Notes: generated by a model not told the origin, from the sequence alone. A stretch of 17,994 nucleotides of DNA from Anaerolineae bacterium (GCA_023151115.1 JAKLJP010000085.1:1-17994), one strand, 5' to 3'. Counted from the stretch's first letter, positions 1 through 8,511 are shown. Program-made: numbers and translations.

Positions 1-52
1 CTGGACTGACGGATCATATTTGGACTGTTAAAGAACCACTGAAAATTGTTAT

Positions 53-85
53 TCCCCCATCACTCAACAACACTTAATAGGGGGA
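53..85 (-). terminator. weak stem-loop after the lipoprotein gene, possible terminator
   Basis: A 6-bp stem pairs positions 53-58 with 80-85 (a C run against a G run) around a 21-nt loop. It lies just beyond the stop codon of the leftward lipoprotein gene. In the leftward direction it is followed by an A/T-rich stretch without a proper T run, so termination activity is doubtful. Nothing else is recognisable in positions 1-93. Confidence 0.25.
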
Positions 86-93
86 CTATCGAA

Positions 94-1227
94 TCATGGC
101 TCTTGGATTATATCTTCAACCGGCAGGATTTTGAAACTCTTGTACATGGGGTTGAACCATTGCAACGCGCCCTGGTAAAACTCGGCGGAGGAAGAGAAAA
201 TCACCTGGTACAGTTTGCCCTCGTTGACCGCCGTGATAATCGAGCCGGCTTTGGCCGTGCCGTCGGCGGCGGTGTAGAGAAAATCAACGGTCGCGCCATC
301 GGTCATTTGGTCAAGCTGAAACTTTTCGACGGGTCGGGTCTGAACGTCTTTATAATCTTTTTTTAACTCGTCAACGTACTTTTGAGCGGCTTTCTGGGCG
401 GCTTCGGCGTTGTCTTTGGTCGTGGGCGCATCGGCGACGCTGGCTTCAAATACCAGGTCGGTTTCAGGCATGCCCACCGCCACCGAGGTTTCATCCTGGC
501 GCAGAATTTCCCAATCGTCGGGGTAGAAAAAACCGAAGGTGCTGTTGAGGGGGCCGGCCAAGACCCATTCGGGCGGCTCATCGGTGGGGGGGGCGCTGGT
601 GGCCGGCGCGGTGTCGAGGATGGTGAAGGTTTCGGCCAGGCGATGAAGCCCATCCTGCGAAACCTGCCACTGGGCTTCGGTGGCGCTGAGATACAGTACA
701 AACACAATGGTCTCTTTTTGAGAGACCCGCACCTCGCTGATAGCCTGGCCCAGATTAGGGTCTTTGGAGGAAAATTGAGCTACTATCGAGCCGTCGGCCT
801 GCTGTTCCTGGCTGATAGGGGCAAAATCGGCATCCTGGTCTACAAAATTTTTGGCCACAAAGGTGACCAGGTATTGGTTCAAATCCTTGTCTGAATAAAC
901 CTGGCCGGCATCGTTAAAAAAGACGCCATACCCGGCGGCATCACCCGGGTCAATAAAAACAACGCCATCGGGCCGCTCGAAAGGCTGCCAGGTTTCGGGA
1001 TGACTGATGCTAAAACGCTGGCTGGAGTGGGTAAATGTACTTAAGGCTACTCCCTCGGGAATGGCGGAAGTGGGCTGAACTGTCACCGCTGAGGCAATCG
1101 TTGGGGCAGCGGTAGTATCGGGGCGAATGGGTTGAAAATCGGGCTGGTTGGGTGGCCGGCTGTCACCACAACTGGCAAGAACAAGCAGAACTATCAACGG
1201 CAAAAAGCAGAAGTAGCCGGGTTTCAC
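94..1227 (-). CDS. lipoprotein with two PsbP/DUF1795-like modules, function unknown
   Basis: The 377-residue protein starts at GTG (1227-1225) and has a short positive N-terminus, a hydrophobic stretch (about residues 8-19) and a lipobox L-A-S-C with Cys20. It should therefore be an exported lipoprotein. A Pro/Thr-rich linker (about 21-65) leads to two modules. Both open with a similar aromatic motif, F-S-I-S-H-P-E-T-W (72-80) and F-G-F-F-Y-P-D-D-W (231-239). This is the usual opening of small PsbP/MOG1-like folds, so the protein looks like an internal duplication joined by a Pro-rich hinge at about 207-220. Family assignment is by pattern only, and no catalytic residues are evident. The start lies 3 nt after the stop of the upstream regulator and has no clear Shine-Dalgarno, which suggests translational coupling. 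It may be a cell-surface sensor or binding protein that works with that regulator, but this is inference. Confidence 0.8.
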   Translation of the reverse strand: MKPGYFCFLPLIVLLVLASCGDSRPPNQPDFQPIRPDTTAAPTIASAVTVQPTSAIPEGVALSTFTHSSQRFSISHPETWQPFERPDGVVFIDPGDAAGYGVFFNDAGQVYSDKDLNQYLVTFVAKNFVDQDADFAPISQEQQADGSIVAQFSSKDPNLGQAISEVRVSQKETIVFVLYLSATEAQWQVSQDGLHRLAETFTILDTAPATSAPPTDEPPEWVLAGPLNSTFGFFYPDDWEILRQDETSVAVGMPETDLVFEASVADAPTTKDNAEAAQKAAQKYVDELKKDYKDVQTRPVEKFQLDQMTDGATVDFLYTAADGTAKAGSIITAVNEGKLYQVIFSSSAEFYQGALQWFNPMYKSFKILPVEDIIQEP

Positions 1228-1230
1228 AAT

Positions 1231-1893
1231 CTATTCAGGATTGAGGATAAAACGGTAGCCTGTGCCACGAATAGTAATTAAGCGCTGCGGCCGGCTGGGG
1301 TTATCTTCAATTTTTTCGCGGATCCAGCGGATATGCACATCCAAGGTGCGGGTATCGCCCAGATAATCGGTTTCCCAGACTTCTTGCATAATGGTTTTGC
1401 GGCTCAAAACTTGGTCATGGTTGCTAACTAAAAGATAGAGCAGCTTAAACTCTTTGGGGGTTAAATTGTAGATCTTTCCCTGTCGCAGCATTTGATGCTT
1501 GTAACAATCGAGGGTCAGGCCGGGTACACGCACAAATCTGTTTTTCTGGTTAGAGGCGGCCTTTTTTAAGCCCTGGTTGAGCTGTTGGGTTTTGCCGGGG
1601 GCCACCACAATTGTCTCGAAGTTGGTATCGGCAGCCAGATTCTTATCGCCAACCACCACATAAGGCACATTCAGGTTTGTTTGATCCAGCGCCAGTTGGA
1701 AGCTGGCCAGATTAAAAAGCGCATTGGCAGAATTAAAGACAATCAAATTGGGCCACAGGGTTTTGGTGGTTTCAAGGGCCGCCTCAGGTGTGGCCGAGAC
1801 AGCTACTTCATAACCCTGCTCGGTTAGATTGGCGAGCAGTGACTCGGATTGGTCGAGACTACTGTTTTCAATTAGCAAAACATGCATGGTCAT
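1231..1893 (-). CDS. OmpR/PhoB-type winged-helix regulator with degenerate receiver
   Basis: The 220-residue protein has an N-terminal receiver-like fold (about 3-115) and a C-terminal OmpR/PhoB winged helix (about 125-220). The winged helix is clear: L-T-P-K-E-F-K-L-L, the recognition region T-R-T-L-D-V-H-I-R, and the wing I-R-G-T-G-Y-R-F. The receiver has lost key residues. The phosphoacceptor position is Asn54 (P-N-L-I-V-F-N) and the acidic pair is Glu9-Asn10, so classical Asp phosphorylation is unlikely. The chosen ATG at 1893-1891 follows GGAGGAAGGA by 5 nt; an upstream ATG at 1968 would overlap the promoter. No histidine kinase is nearby. It is followed after 3 nt by the lipoprotein gene, so the two probably form an operon. 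It is likely an atypical response regulator controlled by protein level or ligand rather than by phosphorylation. Confidence 0.9.
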   Translation of the reverse strand: MTMHVLLIENSSLDQSESLLANLTEQGYEVAVSATPEAALETTKTLWPNLIVFNSANALFNLASFQLALDQTNLNVPYVVVGDKNLAADTNFETIVVAPGKTQQLNQGLKKAASNQKNRFVRVPGLTLDCYKHQMLRQGKIYNLTPKEFKLLYLLVSNHDQVLSRKTIMQEVWETDYLGDTRTLDVHIRWIREKIEDNPSRPQRLITIRGTGYRFILNPE

Positions 1894-1933
1894 GAATCCT
1901 TCCTCCCCGAGGTCCCCGGTTGGGGGAACGCTC

Positions 1934-1962
1934 ATTATACTCGAAGCTAGTTTGTCTCGCAA
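1934..1962 (-). promoter_or_regulatory. sigma70-like promoter for the regulator-lipoprotein operon
   Basis: On the minus strand a -35 TTGCGA (1962-1957, 4/6 match) is separated by 17 nt from a perfect -10 TATAAT (1939-1934). The predicted transcript start is near 1927, giving a leader of about 34 nt with a strong Shine-Dalgarno before the ATG at 1893. This promoter overlaps the longer alternative start at 1968 and supports the shorter protein. Confidence 0.65.
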
Positions 1963-2020
1963 CAGCATTAATGACTTTTCGCGAGGTCAAATTTTAAGAA
2001 GATTTTACGTTAACGCCAAT

Positions 2021-3532
2021 TCACTGAGGCTCGAATTTGAGGTACAGCACGCGTCGAGTGGTCGGGCGGAGGCGGGCGTGTTCGTCAGGACTATACCCAC
2101 AAACCCACAAAATTTGCCCGGCGACAACCAGGAGAGGAACAAATTGACGCCACGCCGCCGGAATTTTTTTATTAATCATAAATTCATTCACCTTTTGGCG
2201 GTGTCCGCCCAAACCGAGAGGGGCAAAGATATCGCCGGGGCGGCGGGGACGCAGGACGGGCTGGGGGCCAACAATATCAGCATCCAGGTACGCTTCCCAG
2301 CGGTCAACTTGATTCAGTGGGTCAAGTTGAACCTGGTCAGGCCGCAGAAAAATGGCTCTTAGCTGCCACTTGGTATCGGGTAGAGGGGTCACGCCGGGTA
2401 GATTTAGGGCTAAGGCTTGAGCCTGCCGGAGATAGGGCTGGTCGGGTAGGGTGGAGTCAAGGGGGACATCCTCAGGCGCAATGACAAAGGTTTGATAACC
2501 CAAGGTGAGCATCAATCCTTGCGGTAGGGTTGCTTTAGCGCCCACGCTTCCTTTTTCAATCAGGTTCACGGCTGTCTCGATGTGCTCAAAATTGATGTCC
2601 CGCAGGCTGCGGCGCAAAGTTTGAACGGCGTGGCGCAAGGTTGAGCGTTTCAGGGCCAGGGGTAGTGTCCGCCAGGGGGTTAAGTCTATCTCAATTTTCT
2701 CAGCCGACTGGCTGTGGATGATTGTCTGCCAGGCCAGGGCCAACTGCTCCTGTAGAAATTCAGCTTCGGCGGCCATCACTTTGGCCGTGCGTTGCAGGAT
2801 GTGGCGAATGTTTGGATTGTAGGTTTCAAGCTGGGGGATTAATTCATGGCGCAGCCGGTTGCGGAAAAAAGTGCTATCCTGATTGGAAAAATCCTGGCGA
2901 GGCTCAAGTCCGCGGGTCTGGCAGTAGGCTTCAATTTCGCGCCGTGATGTTTCCAGCAGGGGGCGAATGAGGAAAAGGGAGGATGGACGCTGCGCGTGGA
3001 AGATGGAAGATGGAAGATGGTCTTGGGGATCGAGCCGTAATTGAGCCAGATCAGTTAAAGGCAGCATGCCGCGCAGCCCGGCCAGGCCGGTTCCGCGCAG
3101 AAAATGCATGAGGACTGTTTCCACCTGGTCGTCGGCGTTGTGGCCGACGGCTATTTTGGCGGCCCCCACCTGGCGAGCCACTCGTCCCAAAAAAGCGTAG
3201 CGAAGCTGGCGGGCCGCTTCTTCCAGGGATTGCTTTCGCTGTGCGGCAACGGCGGCCACCTCAACGCTTTCGACAAAAAGGGGCAACTGGCGCTGAGCGG
3301 CTATCGTTCGCACAAAGGCTTCGTCGGTCTGCGAGTCGGCTCCGCGTAATTGATGGTTGAGGTGAGCGACGGTCAAGGTTAAATTAAAAGTGGGACACAT
3401 CGTTTCCAGCACATCCAGGAGACAAAGCGAGTCGGGGCCGCCCGAAACGCCCAGCACAACGTGATCGTGAGGGGCCAGGAGGTTATTTTTTTGACAGAAC
3501 TCGGTAATTTTTTGAACCAGGCTGGCAATCAC
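2021..3532 (-). CDS. tilS: tRNA(Ile)-lysidine synthase TilS
   Basis: This is a 503-residue cytosolic enzyme that ligates lysine to C34 of tRNA-Ile(CAU), using ATP, so that the tRNA reads AUA codons. The N-type ATP pyrophosphatase PP-loop is clear at S30-G-G-P-D-S35. The conserved H-L-N-H-Q-L-R-G (57-64) and H-N-A-D-D-Q-V-E-T (131-139) motifs follow. The C-terminal TilS domain carries L-R-P-R-R-P-G-D and ends in the usual V-C-G-Y-S-P-D-E region. The GTG start (3532-3530) overlaps the TGA stop of the upstream cyclase gene as GTGA, with GGGGA about 9 nt upstream, so translation is probably coupled. An insertion of about 25 residues (about 161-187) breaks the catalytic domain, and part of it is encoded by a threefold 7-nt DNA repeat. 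The identification itself is secure. Confidence 0.95.
   Translation of the reverse strand: MIASLVQKITEFCQKNNLLAPHDHVVLGVSGGPDSLCLLDVLETMCPTFNLTLTVAHLNHQLRGADSQTDEAFVRTIAAQRQLPLFVESVEVAAVAAQRKQSLEEAARQLRYAFLGRVARQVGAAKIAVGHNADDQVETVLMHFLRGTGLAGLRGMLPLTDLAQLRLDPQDHLPSSIFHAQRPSSLFLIRPLLETSRREIEAYCQTRGLEPRQDFSNQDSTFFRNRLRHELIPQLETYNPNIRHILQRTAKVMAAEAEFLQEQLALAWQTIIHSQSAEKIEIDLTPWRTLPLALKRSTLRHAVQTLRRSLRDINFEHIETAVNLIEKGSVGAKATLPQGLMLTLGYQTFVIAPEDVPLDSTLPDQPYLRQAQALALNLPGVTPLPDTKWQLRAIFLRPDQVQLDPLNQVDRWEAYLDADIVGPQPVLRPRRPGDIFAPLGLGGHRQKVNEFMINKKIPAAWRQFVPLLVVAGQILWVCGYSPDEHARLRPTTRRVLYLKFEPQ
2998..3020. repeat. threefold ggaagat tandem heptamer inside tilS
   Basis: The 7-nt unit ggaagat occurs three times in tandem at 2998-3018, followed by gg. 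It lies inside tilS and, because 21 nt is a multiple of three, keeps the frame open. It encodes about residues 172-178 of an insertion (H-L-P-S-S-I-F). It resembles the other heptamer-like arrays in the spacers of this window. Confidence 0.8.
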
Positions 3533-6500
3533 TGCACCGCATCCCCGACCATGCTTTTGGTTTTGACCTGGCTGCTGGCGTTAGCCTCAACCATTTCCTG
3601 GAGATGTTTCGAGTGAGCATTGTCGAGAAAAGCTTGGCGGGTAGACTCGTCGGGCAGCGTTTCGAGGAGACGTTTTTGAATTTTTTGAGCGTAGGTGATG
3701 GCGTCTCGCGAAGCCGGAGAATTACCCGAAAGGTGATAGACATAAGATTTTTGAATTTGGATGATATATTGGCTCAAGCGGCTGTCAATCTGTTCGGCCA
3801 AATCAGAAGCGGAAATTAACGCGTCAAGCGCAGCCGCGTAGCGTTTATGGTGAATATCCAGCAGCGATTGTAACCACTGGGCGCGGACCATAAATTCCTT
3901 CATATCGCTGGCCTGGGCCAGGGTGGAAAGGCGGCTCAAACTTGCTTCGGCTTTGGCCCATTGATGGGTATCCATATAAGCTCTGACCAATTGGTAGAGC
4001 GTCATGACTTCATCGGGCACAAAATCCATGCTCTGCGCCATTTTATGAACGCTTTCCAGCTCTTGAACGGCTGCTTCAAGCTGGTCGAGATGACGATAGG
4101 CCGTGCCTAAAATCGCCTGCGCCCGCATCACGTAGAGCGGAGAGCCAAGCTCCTCGGCCAGGCGCATGCTCTCCTGGGCTTGCTGTAGTCCCGCTTCATC
4201 CAGGCCAACGGTTAAATAATAGTAACCCAACCAGGCCATGCCCAGCGCTTGCAGCGATTTCTGCCGCTGTTCATGGGCCAGGCGCAGCCCTTCTTTTAGA
4301 TTTTCGCCGGCCTTATCCCACTCACCGTGGAAAAGCTGGCCAAAGGCCTGATAATATTTAATAAACGGCACCCGGTAAAAGTCGCCGGATTTGCGATGCA
4401 TCTCCAGCACTTCCTCGGCGGTTTCCTGCGCCCCCCTATAATCAGCCGAAAAAGTTTGAGCCATCAACAGCGAAGCCAACGAATTCATCAAGCCGCTGCG
4501 GTAACCCAGGCGGCGGCGGGTGTTGACAATTTGTTTGTAACGATCCAGGCTGGCGCTAATCTCGCCTTGCTCCAGCATGATTTTCGCCAGACCGTCTTCC
4601 GCCTCAACTTGACGGCTTTCATCGCCCAATTTTTGGCTCAATTCGAGGGCTTCCTGGTAACATTTGACCCCCAGCTCCAATTTACCCAGGCTGTAGTAGA
4701 AATTACCCAGTTGGCTCAAGGTATCGGCTATGCCCCGTTCGTCGCCCAGGCGGCGGGCCACTGCGAGCGCTTCTTTGAAAAATTCGGCGGCCTGCGAGAA
4801 GTCATAATGGCTGGCGTGCAGCGAGCCAATTCCGTTCAATGCGCGCATCTGGGCCGAGTCGTCATCGAGTTCTTTGGCTTTGGCCAGCATGGCCTGATAA
4901 TCGGCAATCGCCTGCTGTGGGACGCCCAGGCGGGTGAGAATTTTGGCTCGACCTTCATAGATCGCCAGCAGCGCCGGCTGGTCGGCCGCAGCCCCCAGTT
5001 TATCGGCCACCTCAAGCGCCTGGTTATAAAATTCAACCGCCTGCTGATTGGCAAAGGATTGAATGGCCGCCTCAGCCGCGCGCTGGAAGTAACGCAAGGC
5101 CCGCGGCCAGTTTTCACTTTTGTAATAATGATCCGCTACAATCGCGGCGTACTCTTCGCCCAACTGCCAGTAGAGGCGAGACATATGATCACCAATCTGG
5201 CCGTGAATGATTTTGCGCTGCTGGTTCAGCATACTGTTGTAAGCCGTCTCGTGGGTCAGAACGTGCTTAAAGCGATATTCAGGCTGCGTGTCGTGGCTGT
5301 GGACTTCGATCAAGTCGGCGGCTTCTAATTGGGTCAGCGCTTTTTCCACGATTTCAGCGTTACCGACGATAGGGGTCAGGACAAAGCGAGGGAAAACTCG
5401 ACCGACCACAGCCGCCACCTGAAGCACTCGTTTGACCGAGTCCTCCAGCCGGTCAATACGAGCGGTCAAGACGCCTTGCAGGGTAGTGGGAATATCTATC
5501 TCGGTGACCGCGCGGGTGATCTGCCAGCGACCATCTTCGGTCGGCTGGATAACGCCTTCTTCGATTAAACTGCGCAGCAGTTCTTCTAAAAAGAGCGGGT
5601 TGCCGGCGGCGCGGTTGAGCAGCAGCGTCTCCAAACCTTTGGGGATCTGCTCAAGTTTGAGTAGATGTTTGATAACCTGGCGGCTTTCCTCGTCGGTCAG
5701 GGGCCACAGGACTATTTCTTTGTAATTATCGGCGTAATGCTGACTGCTTTGAGCTTTGATATCCCAAAAGGCGCTGTCTCGCTCCGGGCGGGTGACGCAA
5801 ATCATCAAGACCGGGTTGTAAACGGTCAGGGTCAACAGGTATTGGATCAATTTGACCGAACTGGGATCGGCCCAATGCAGGTCTTCAAAGACCATAATCA
5901 AAGGGCGTTTTTTGACCAGAACTTCAACCCATTCGCCCATAGCCAGAAAAGTGCGCTGCTGCAAAAATTCCGGGTCAACGGGCAGACTGGTGGCAACTTC
6001 TTCATCGGGTTTGATTCCCAGTAGGGTCGCCAGGTAAGGAGTCACCTCGTTTTTGCGCGGGCCAAACATCTCCTCACCCATGGCCTCCAAACGCAGTTTG
6101 GTCAGGCTTTCGTCGGCATTTTCGGGCAGGTCGAGATAGGTTTTGAGAATCTCGACAAAGAGGCGGTTGGTAAAGGATTGGCGGTACGACAGGCCGCGTC
6201 CCAGCAGCCAGAGTGGTTTGGTCTTGTCATCTGCCAGGGCCTCAGCCTGTTTTCTGAACTCTCGCACCAGGCGTGACTTGCCAAGACCCGCATCCCCCGC
6301 CAAGACCACAATCCCCCCTCGATGTTCCTGCAAACGCTGATTGAAATGCAGCAGCACTTTCAAATCATCTTCACGGCCAATCACCGGGGCTTCCATACCG
6401 CTCAAGCCCCGCTGTGTCTGGCTTAAATCCTTGGCGCTCTTCAACTGGTAAATTTTAAGGGGTTCGCTTTTGCCTTTGACCGCCACCGCTTCCCGTTCTT

Positions 6501-7134
6501 CAAACACAAACAGGCGGCTGGTGAGGTTATAGGTAGCTTCGCTGATAAGAATTTCGCCCCGCTCCGAGACGTGTTCCAGCCGGGAGGCGACATTGACGGC
6601 ATCGCCCATGACGGTGTACGAGCGGTTGCGGTCGGCCCCAATATCGCCGGCAATGACCGTGCCGGTATTGATGCCCATATGAATCCCCAATGGTTCGGGC
6701 AGCGGGCTGGGCGGGTTGCGGTTAAATTTTTCCAGGCGCTCCTGCATCGCCAGCGCCGCCCGCAGCGCCCGTTCGGGATCATCCTCGTGAGCTTTGGGCG
6801 CGCCAAAAACGGCCATAATCGCATCGCCGATGTATTTGTCAATCTGGCCGTCGAATTCGTAAATGGCCTCACTGAGTTCTTGCAAACACAGGTTAATCAG
6901 CCGGACAACCTGTTCAACCTCAGCCGGGCTTTTGGCCGCATCGTTGAGGGCGGTAAAGCCGGAAATATCGGCAAATATAATCGTCACCTGCCGGCGCTCC
7001 CCTTCGATGGGAGCGGTGATGAGTGAGGGTGTGGGGTTGTTGTCAGGGATTAATCTTTCGCCACAGTTGCCGCAAAAGGTGTGGGTGGAGGGATTTTCAA
7101 ATTTGCAATTGTCGCACTTGAGGGTTTGACTCAT
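3529..7134 (-). CDS. zinc-ribbon / class III adenylate cyclase / AAA-ATPase / TPR protein
   Basis: The 1201-residue multidomain signalling protein begins with a zinc ribbon (Cys7, Cys10, Cys21, Cys24). A class III nucleotide cyclase domain follows (about 47-225). Its metal-binding aspartates are D56 (F-A-D-I-S-G-F-T) and D104 (Y-I-G-D-A). K100 and T174 occupy the purine-specifying positions, and N181 and R185 the transition-state positions. The catalytic set looks complete, and Lys/Thr favours ATP, so cAMP is the likely product. Next is an AAA/STAND-type ATPase with Walker A G-D-A-G-L-G-K-S (280-287) and Walker B L-I-M-V-F-E-D (412-418). The C-terminal half (about 680-1150) is a long row of TPR-like helices for protein binding. 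No membrane segment is seen, so it is probably cytosolic. The ATG at 7134-7132 lacks a good Shine-Dalgarno. The gene ends in a GTGA overlap with tilS. The signal it senses is not evident. Confidence 0.92.
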   Translation of the reverse strand: MSQTLKCDNCKFENPSTHTFCGNCGERLIPDNNPTPSLITAPIEGERRQVTIIFADISGFTALNDAAKSPAEVEQVVRLINLCLQELSEAIYEFDGQIDKYIGDAIMAVFGAPKAHEDDPERALRAALAMQERLEKFNRNPPSPLPEPLGIHMGINTGTVIAGDIGADRNRSYTVMGDAVNVASRLEHVSERGEILISEATYNLTSRLFVFEEREAVAVKGKSEPLKIYQLKSAKDLSQTQRGLSGMEAPVIGREDDLKVLLHFNQRLQEHRGGIVVLAGDAGLGKSRLVREFRKQAEALADDKTKPLWLLGRGLSYRQSFTNRLFVEILKTYLDLPENADESLTKLRLEAMGEEMFGPRKNEVTPYLATLLGIKPDEEVATSLPVDPEFLQQRTFLAMGEWVEVLVKKRPLIMVFEDLHWADPSSVKLIQYLLTLTVYNPVLMICVTRPERDSAFWDIKAQSSQHYADNYKEIVLWPLTDEESRQVIKHLLKLEQIPKGLETLLLNRAAGNPLFLEELLRSLIEEGVIQPTEDGRWQITRAVTEIDIPTTLQGVLTARIDRLEDSVKRVLQVAAVVGRVFPRFVLTPIVGNAEIVEKALTQLEAADLIEVHSHDTQPEYRFKHVLTHETAYNSMLNQQRKIIHGQIGDHMSRLYWQLGEEYAAIVADHYYKSENWPRALRYFQRAAEAAIQSFANQQAVEFYNQALEVADKLGAAADQPALLAIYEGRAKILTRLGVPQQAIADYQAMLAKAKELDDDSAQMRALNGIGSLHASHYDFSQAAEFFKEALAVARRLGDERGIADTLSQLGNFYYSLGKLELGVKCYQEALELSQKLGDESRQVEAEDGLAKIMLEQGEISASLDRYKQIVNTRRRLGYRSGLMNSLASLLMAQTFSADYRGAQETAEEVLEMHRKSGDFYRVPFIKYYQAFGQLFHGEWDKAGENLKEGLRLAHEQRQKSLQALGMAWLGYYYLTVGLDEAGLQQAQESMRLAEELGSPLYVMRAQAILGTAYRHLDQLEAAVQELESVHKMAQSMDFVPDEVMTLYQLVRAYMDTHQWAKAEASLSRLSTLAQASDMKEFMVRAQWLQSLLDIHHKRYAAALDALISASDLAEQIDSRLSQYIIQIQKSYVYHLSGNSPASRDAITYAQKIQKRLLETLPDESTRQAFLDNAHSKHLQEMVEANASSQVKTKSMVGDAVQ

Positions 7135-7173
7135 TTTTCAAGCATGCTCGTCAGGATAGCGTACTTGTTTAAG

Positions 7174-7202
7174 ATGATATTACATTCCTTAAAATCTGTC
7201 AA
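7174..7202 (-). promoter_or_regulatory. sigma70-like promoter for the cyclase-tilS operon
   Basis: On the minus strand a perfect -35 TTGACA (7202-7197) is followed after 17 nt by -10 TATCAT (7179-7174, 5/6 match). The transcript should start near 7167, leaving a leader of about 33 nt before the ATG at 7134. It is divergent from the mreB promoter about 150 bp away. Confidence 0.75.
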
Positions 7203-7262
7203 CGGCACTTTTTGACTAATGACATCCTTACTGAGTTGGGGCGATATAACGAGAATATTCTT

Positions 7263-7299
7263 GGAAGGTTGGAAAGATTTGCCAAACTTCCAAACTTCC
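7263..7299. repeat. imperfect inverted repeat built of heptamer-like units in the divergent spacer
   Basis: The left arm ggaaggttggaaag (7263-7276) and the right arm acttccaaacttcc (7286-7299) pair at 11 of 14 positions around a 9-nt spacer. The units repeat with a period of about 7. The element lies between the two divergent promoters and overlaps neither. It could be an operator, but its likeness to the other spacer repeats makes a dispersed repeat just as likely. Confidence 0.5.
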
Positions 7300-7325
7300 C
7301 TTAACCTGCGCCCCCCTACATTTGT

Positions 7326-7353
7326 TTGTGCAAAGCAATGATTGTGGTATAAT
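7326..7353 (+). promoter_or_regulatory. extended -10 promoter for the mre-min cluster
   Basis: A -10 TATAAT (7348-7353) is preceded by TG plus one base, giving TGGTATAAT, an extended -10. A weak -35 TTGTGC (7326-7331) lies 16 nt upstream. The predicted start near 7360 gives an mreB leader of about 66 nt. No other strong promoter was seen before mreB. Confidence 0.7.
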
Positions 7354-7363
7354 TGCGTGGGCG

Positions 7364-7396
7364 TAGGCAGGCGACGAAAATAGGTGGGCCTGCCTA
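7364..7396 (+). promoter_or_regulatory. 9-bp hairpin in the mreB 5' leader
   Basis: TAGGCAGGC (7364-7372) pairs perfectly with GCCTGCCTA (7388-7396) around a 15-nt loop. It begins only a few bases after the predicted transcript start and ends 16 nt before the Shine-Dalgarno at 7413-7418. It could stabilise the mRNA 5' end or be bound by a regulator. It does not match a riboswitch class that I recognise and has no T run, so it is not an obvious terminator. Confidence 0.5.
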
Positions 7397-7426
7397 TTGT
7401 TATGTGATTTGGAAGGAGAATTTTAA

Positions 7427-8500
7427 GTGGCAGGCCCTTTAGATGCGTTATTGGGGCTCTTTTCTCTTGATGTTGGCATTGATTTGGGAACAGCCAACAC
7501 TCTGGTTTATGTTAGAGGCAAGGGCATTGTTATTAATGAGCCTTCGGTTGTAGCCATTGATAAAAAAACAAAGAAACCTTTGGCCATTGGCGTTGACGCC
7601 AAAGAAATGGTCGGCCGGACGCCGGCCAATATTGTGGCTATTCGTCCCCTGCGCGATGGCGTGATTTCAGAGTTTGAAATCACCGAGGCCATGCTGCGCT
7701 ATTTTATTAAAAAAGTCCACGAGCAAACCCTCATTCCGACCCCTTTTTATGCGCCGCGTGTGGTCGTCGGCATTCCCAGCGGTGTGACCGAAGTTGAAAA
7801 ACGGGCGGTCTACGACGCAGCCCGTAATGCCCGCGCCCGTGACGCCCAGATTATCGAAGAGCCGGTGGCGGCGGCGATTGGGGCCGGGCTGCCGATTACC
7901 GAACCGCTGGGCAGCATGGTGATTGACATCGGCGGCGGTACTACCGAGGTAGCCGTCTTCTCGCTGGGGGGAATTGTCGTCAGCCGCTCGATTCGGGTGG
8001 CCGGCGATGAGATGGACGAGGCGATTATCAATTACGCCCGCCAAAAATATAATCTGCTGATTGGTCAGCGTATGGCGGAGCGGGCCAAAATTACCATCGG
8101 GTCGGCTTATCCGCTGCCGGAGGAACAGATTATTGCCCTGCGTGGGCGCAACCTGATTACCGGCTTGCCCGACTCGGTCGAGGTGTCGAGTGTGGAAATC
8201 CGTGAGGCTTTAAGTGACTCGCTCTCGGTGATTGTGGATGCAGTCCGCGACACCCTGGATGAAACGCCACCCGAATTGATTGCCGACTTGATGGAAGGCG
8301 GAATTGCCCTGGCCGGCGGTGGGGGGCTATTGCAGGGTTTGGCCGAGCGGCTGTCGGAAGAAACCAAGATGCGGGTCTATATCGCCGACGATCCCTTGAC
8401 CTGTGTGGCTCGCGGCGCGGGTCAGGTGTTAGAGAGCTACGATAAATACGCCAAAGTATTGACCTCGCTCCAACGGGGCAGCACCAACCATCGGCCGTAA
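7427..8500 (+). CDS. mreB: rod shape-determining protein MreB (bacterial actin)
   Basis: This 357-residue actin-family ATPase polymerises under the membrane and directs lateral wall synthesis by the RodA/PBP2 machinery. The actin motifs are in order: phosphate-1 loop D19-L-G-T-A-N24, connecting segment [11 protein letters not shown], phosphate-2 loop D167-I-G-G-G-T-T-E, and adenosine motif A-L-A-G-G-G-G at about 294-300. Length is about the family norm (330-350). A slightly extended hydrophobic N-terminus (A-L-L-G-L-F-S) may serve as a membrane anchor, which is inference. The GTG start at 7427 is preceded at about 8 nt by AAGGAG. It is the first gene of a co-directional cluster that runs through mreC, mreD and mrdA. 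Confidence 0.97.
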   Translation: MAGPLDALLGLFSLDVGIDLGTANTLVYVRGKGIVINEPSVVAIDKKTKKPLAIGVDAKEMVGRTPANIVAIRPLRDGVISEFEITEAMLRYFIKKVHEQTLIPTPFYAPRVVVGIPSGVTEVEKRAVYDAARNARARDAQIIEEPVAAAIGAGLPITEPLGSMVIDIGGGTTEVAVFSLGGIVVSRSIRVAGDEMDEAIINYARQKYNLLIGQRMAERAKITIGSAYPLPEEQIIALRGRNLITGLPDSVEVSSVEIREALSDSLSVIVDAVRDTLDETPPELIADLMEGGIALAGGGGLLQGLAERLSEETKMRVYIADDPLTCVARGAGQVLESYDKYAKVLTSLQRGSTNHRP

Positions 8501-8511
8501 CAGGTGGCAAA

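Noticed and set aside
10..93. Possible partial gene at the left edge
   Set aside because: No frame with a recognisable product or ribosome binding site crosses the edge; the stretch shows only a weak stem.
382..894. Plus-strand open frame of 170 codons opposite the lipoprotein gene
   Set aside because: The minus strand has a clear lipobox, duplicated modules and an operon context, whereas the plus frame is glycine-rich shadow sequence.
4327..5328. Plus-strand open frame of 333 codons opposite the cyclase gene
   Set aside because: It is an antisense shadow of the TPR coding region, with no ribosome binding site, no recognisable motif and amino acid composition typical of a complementary frame.
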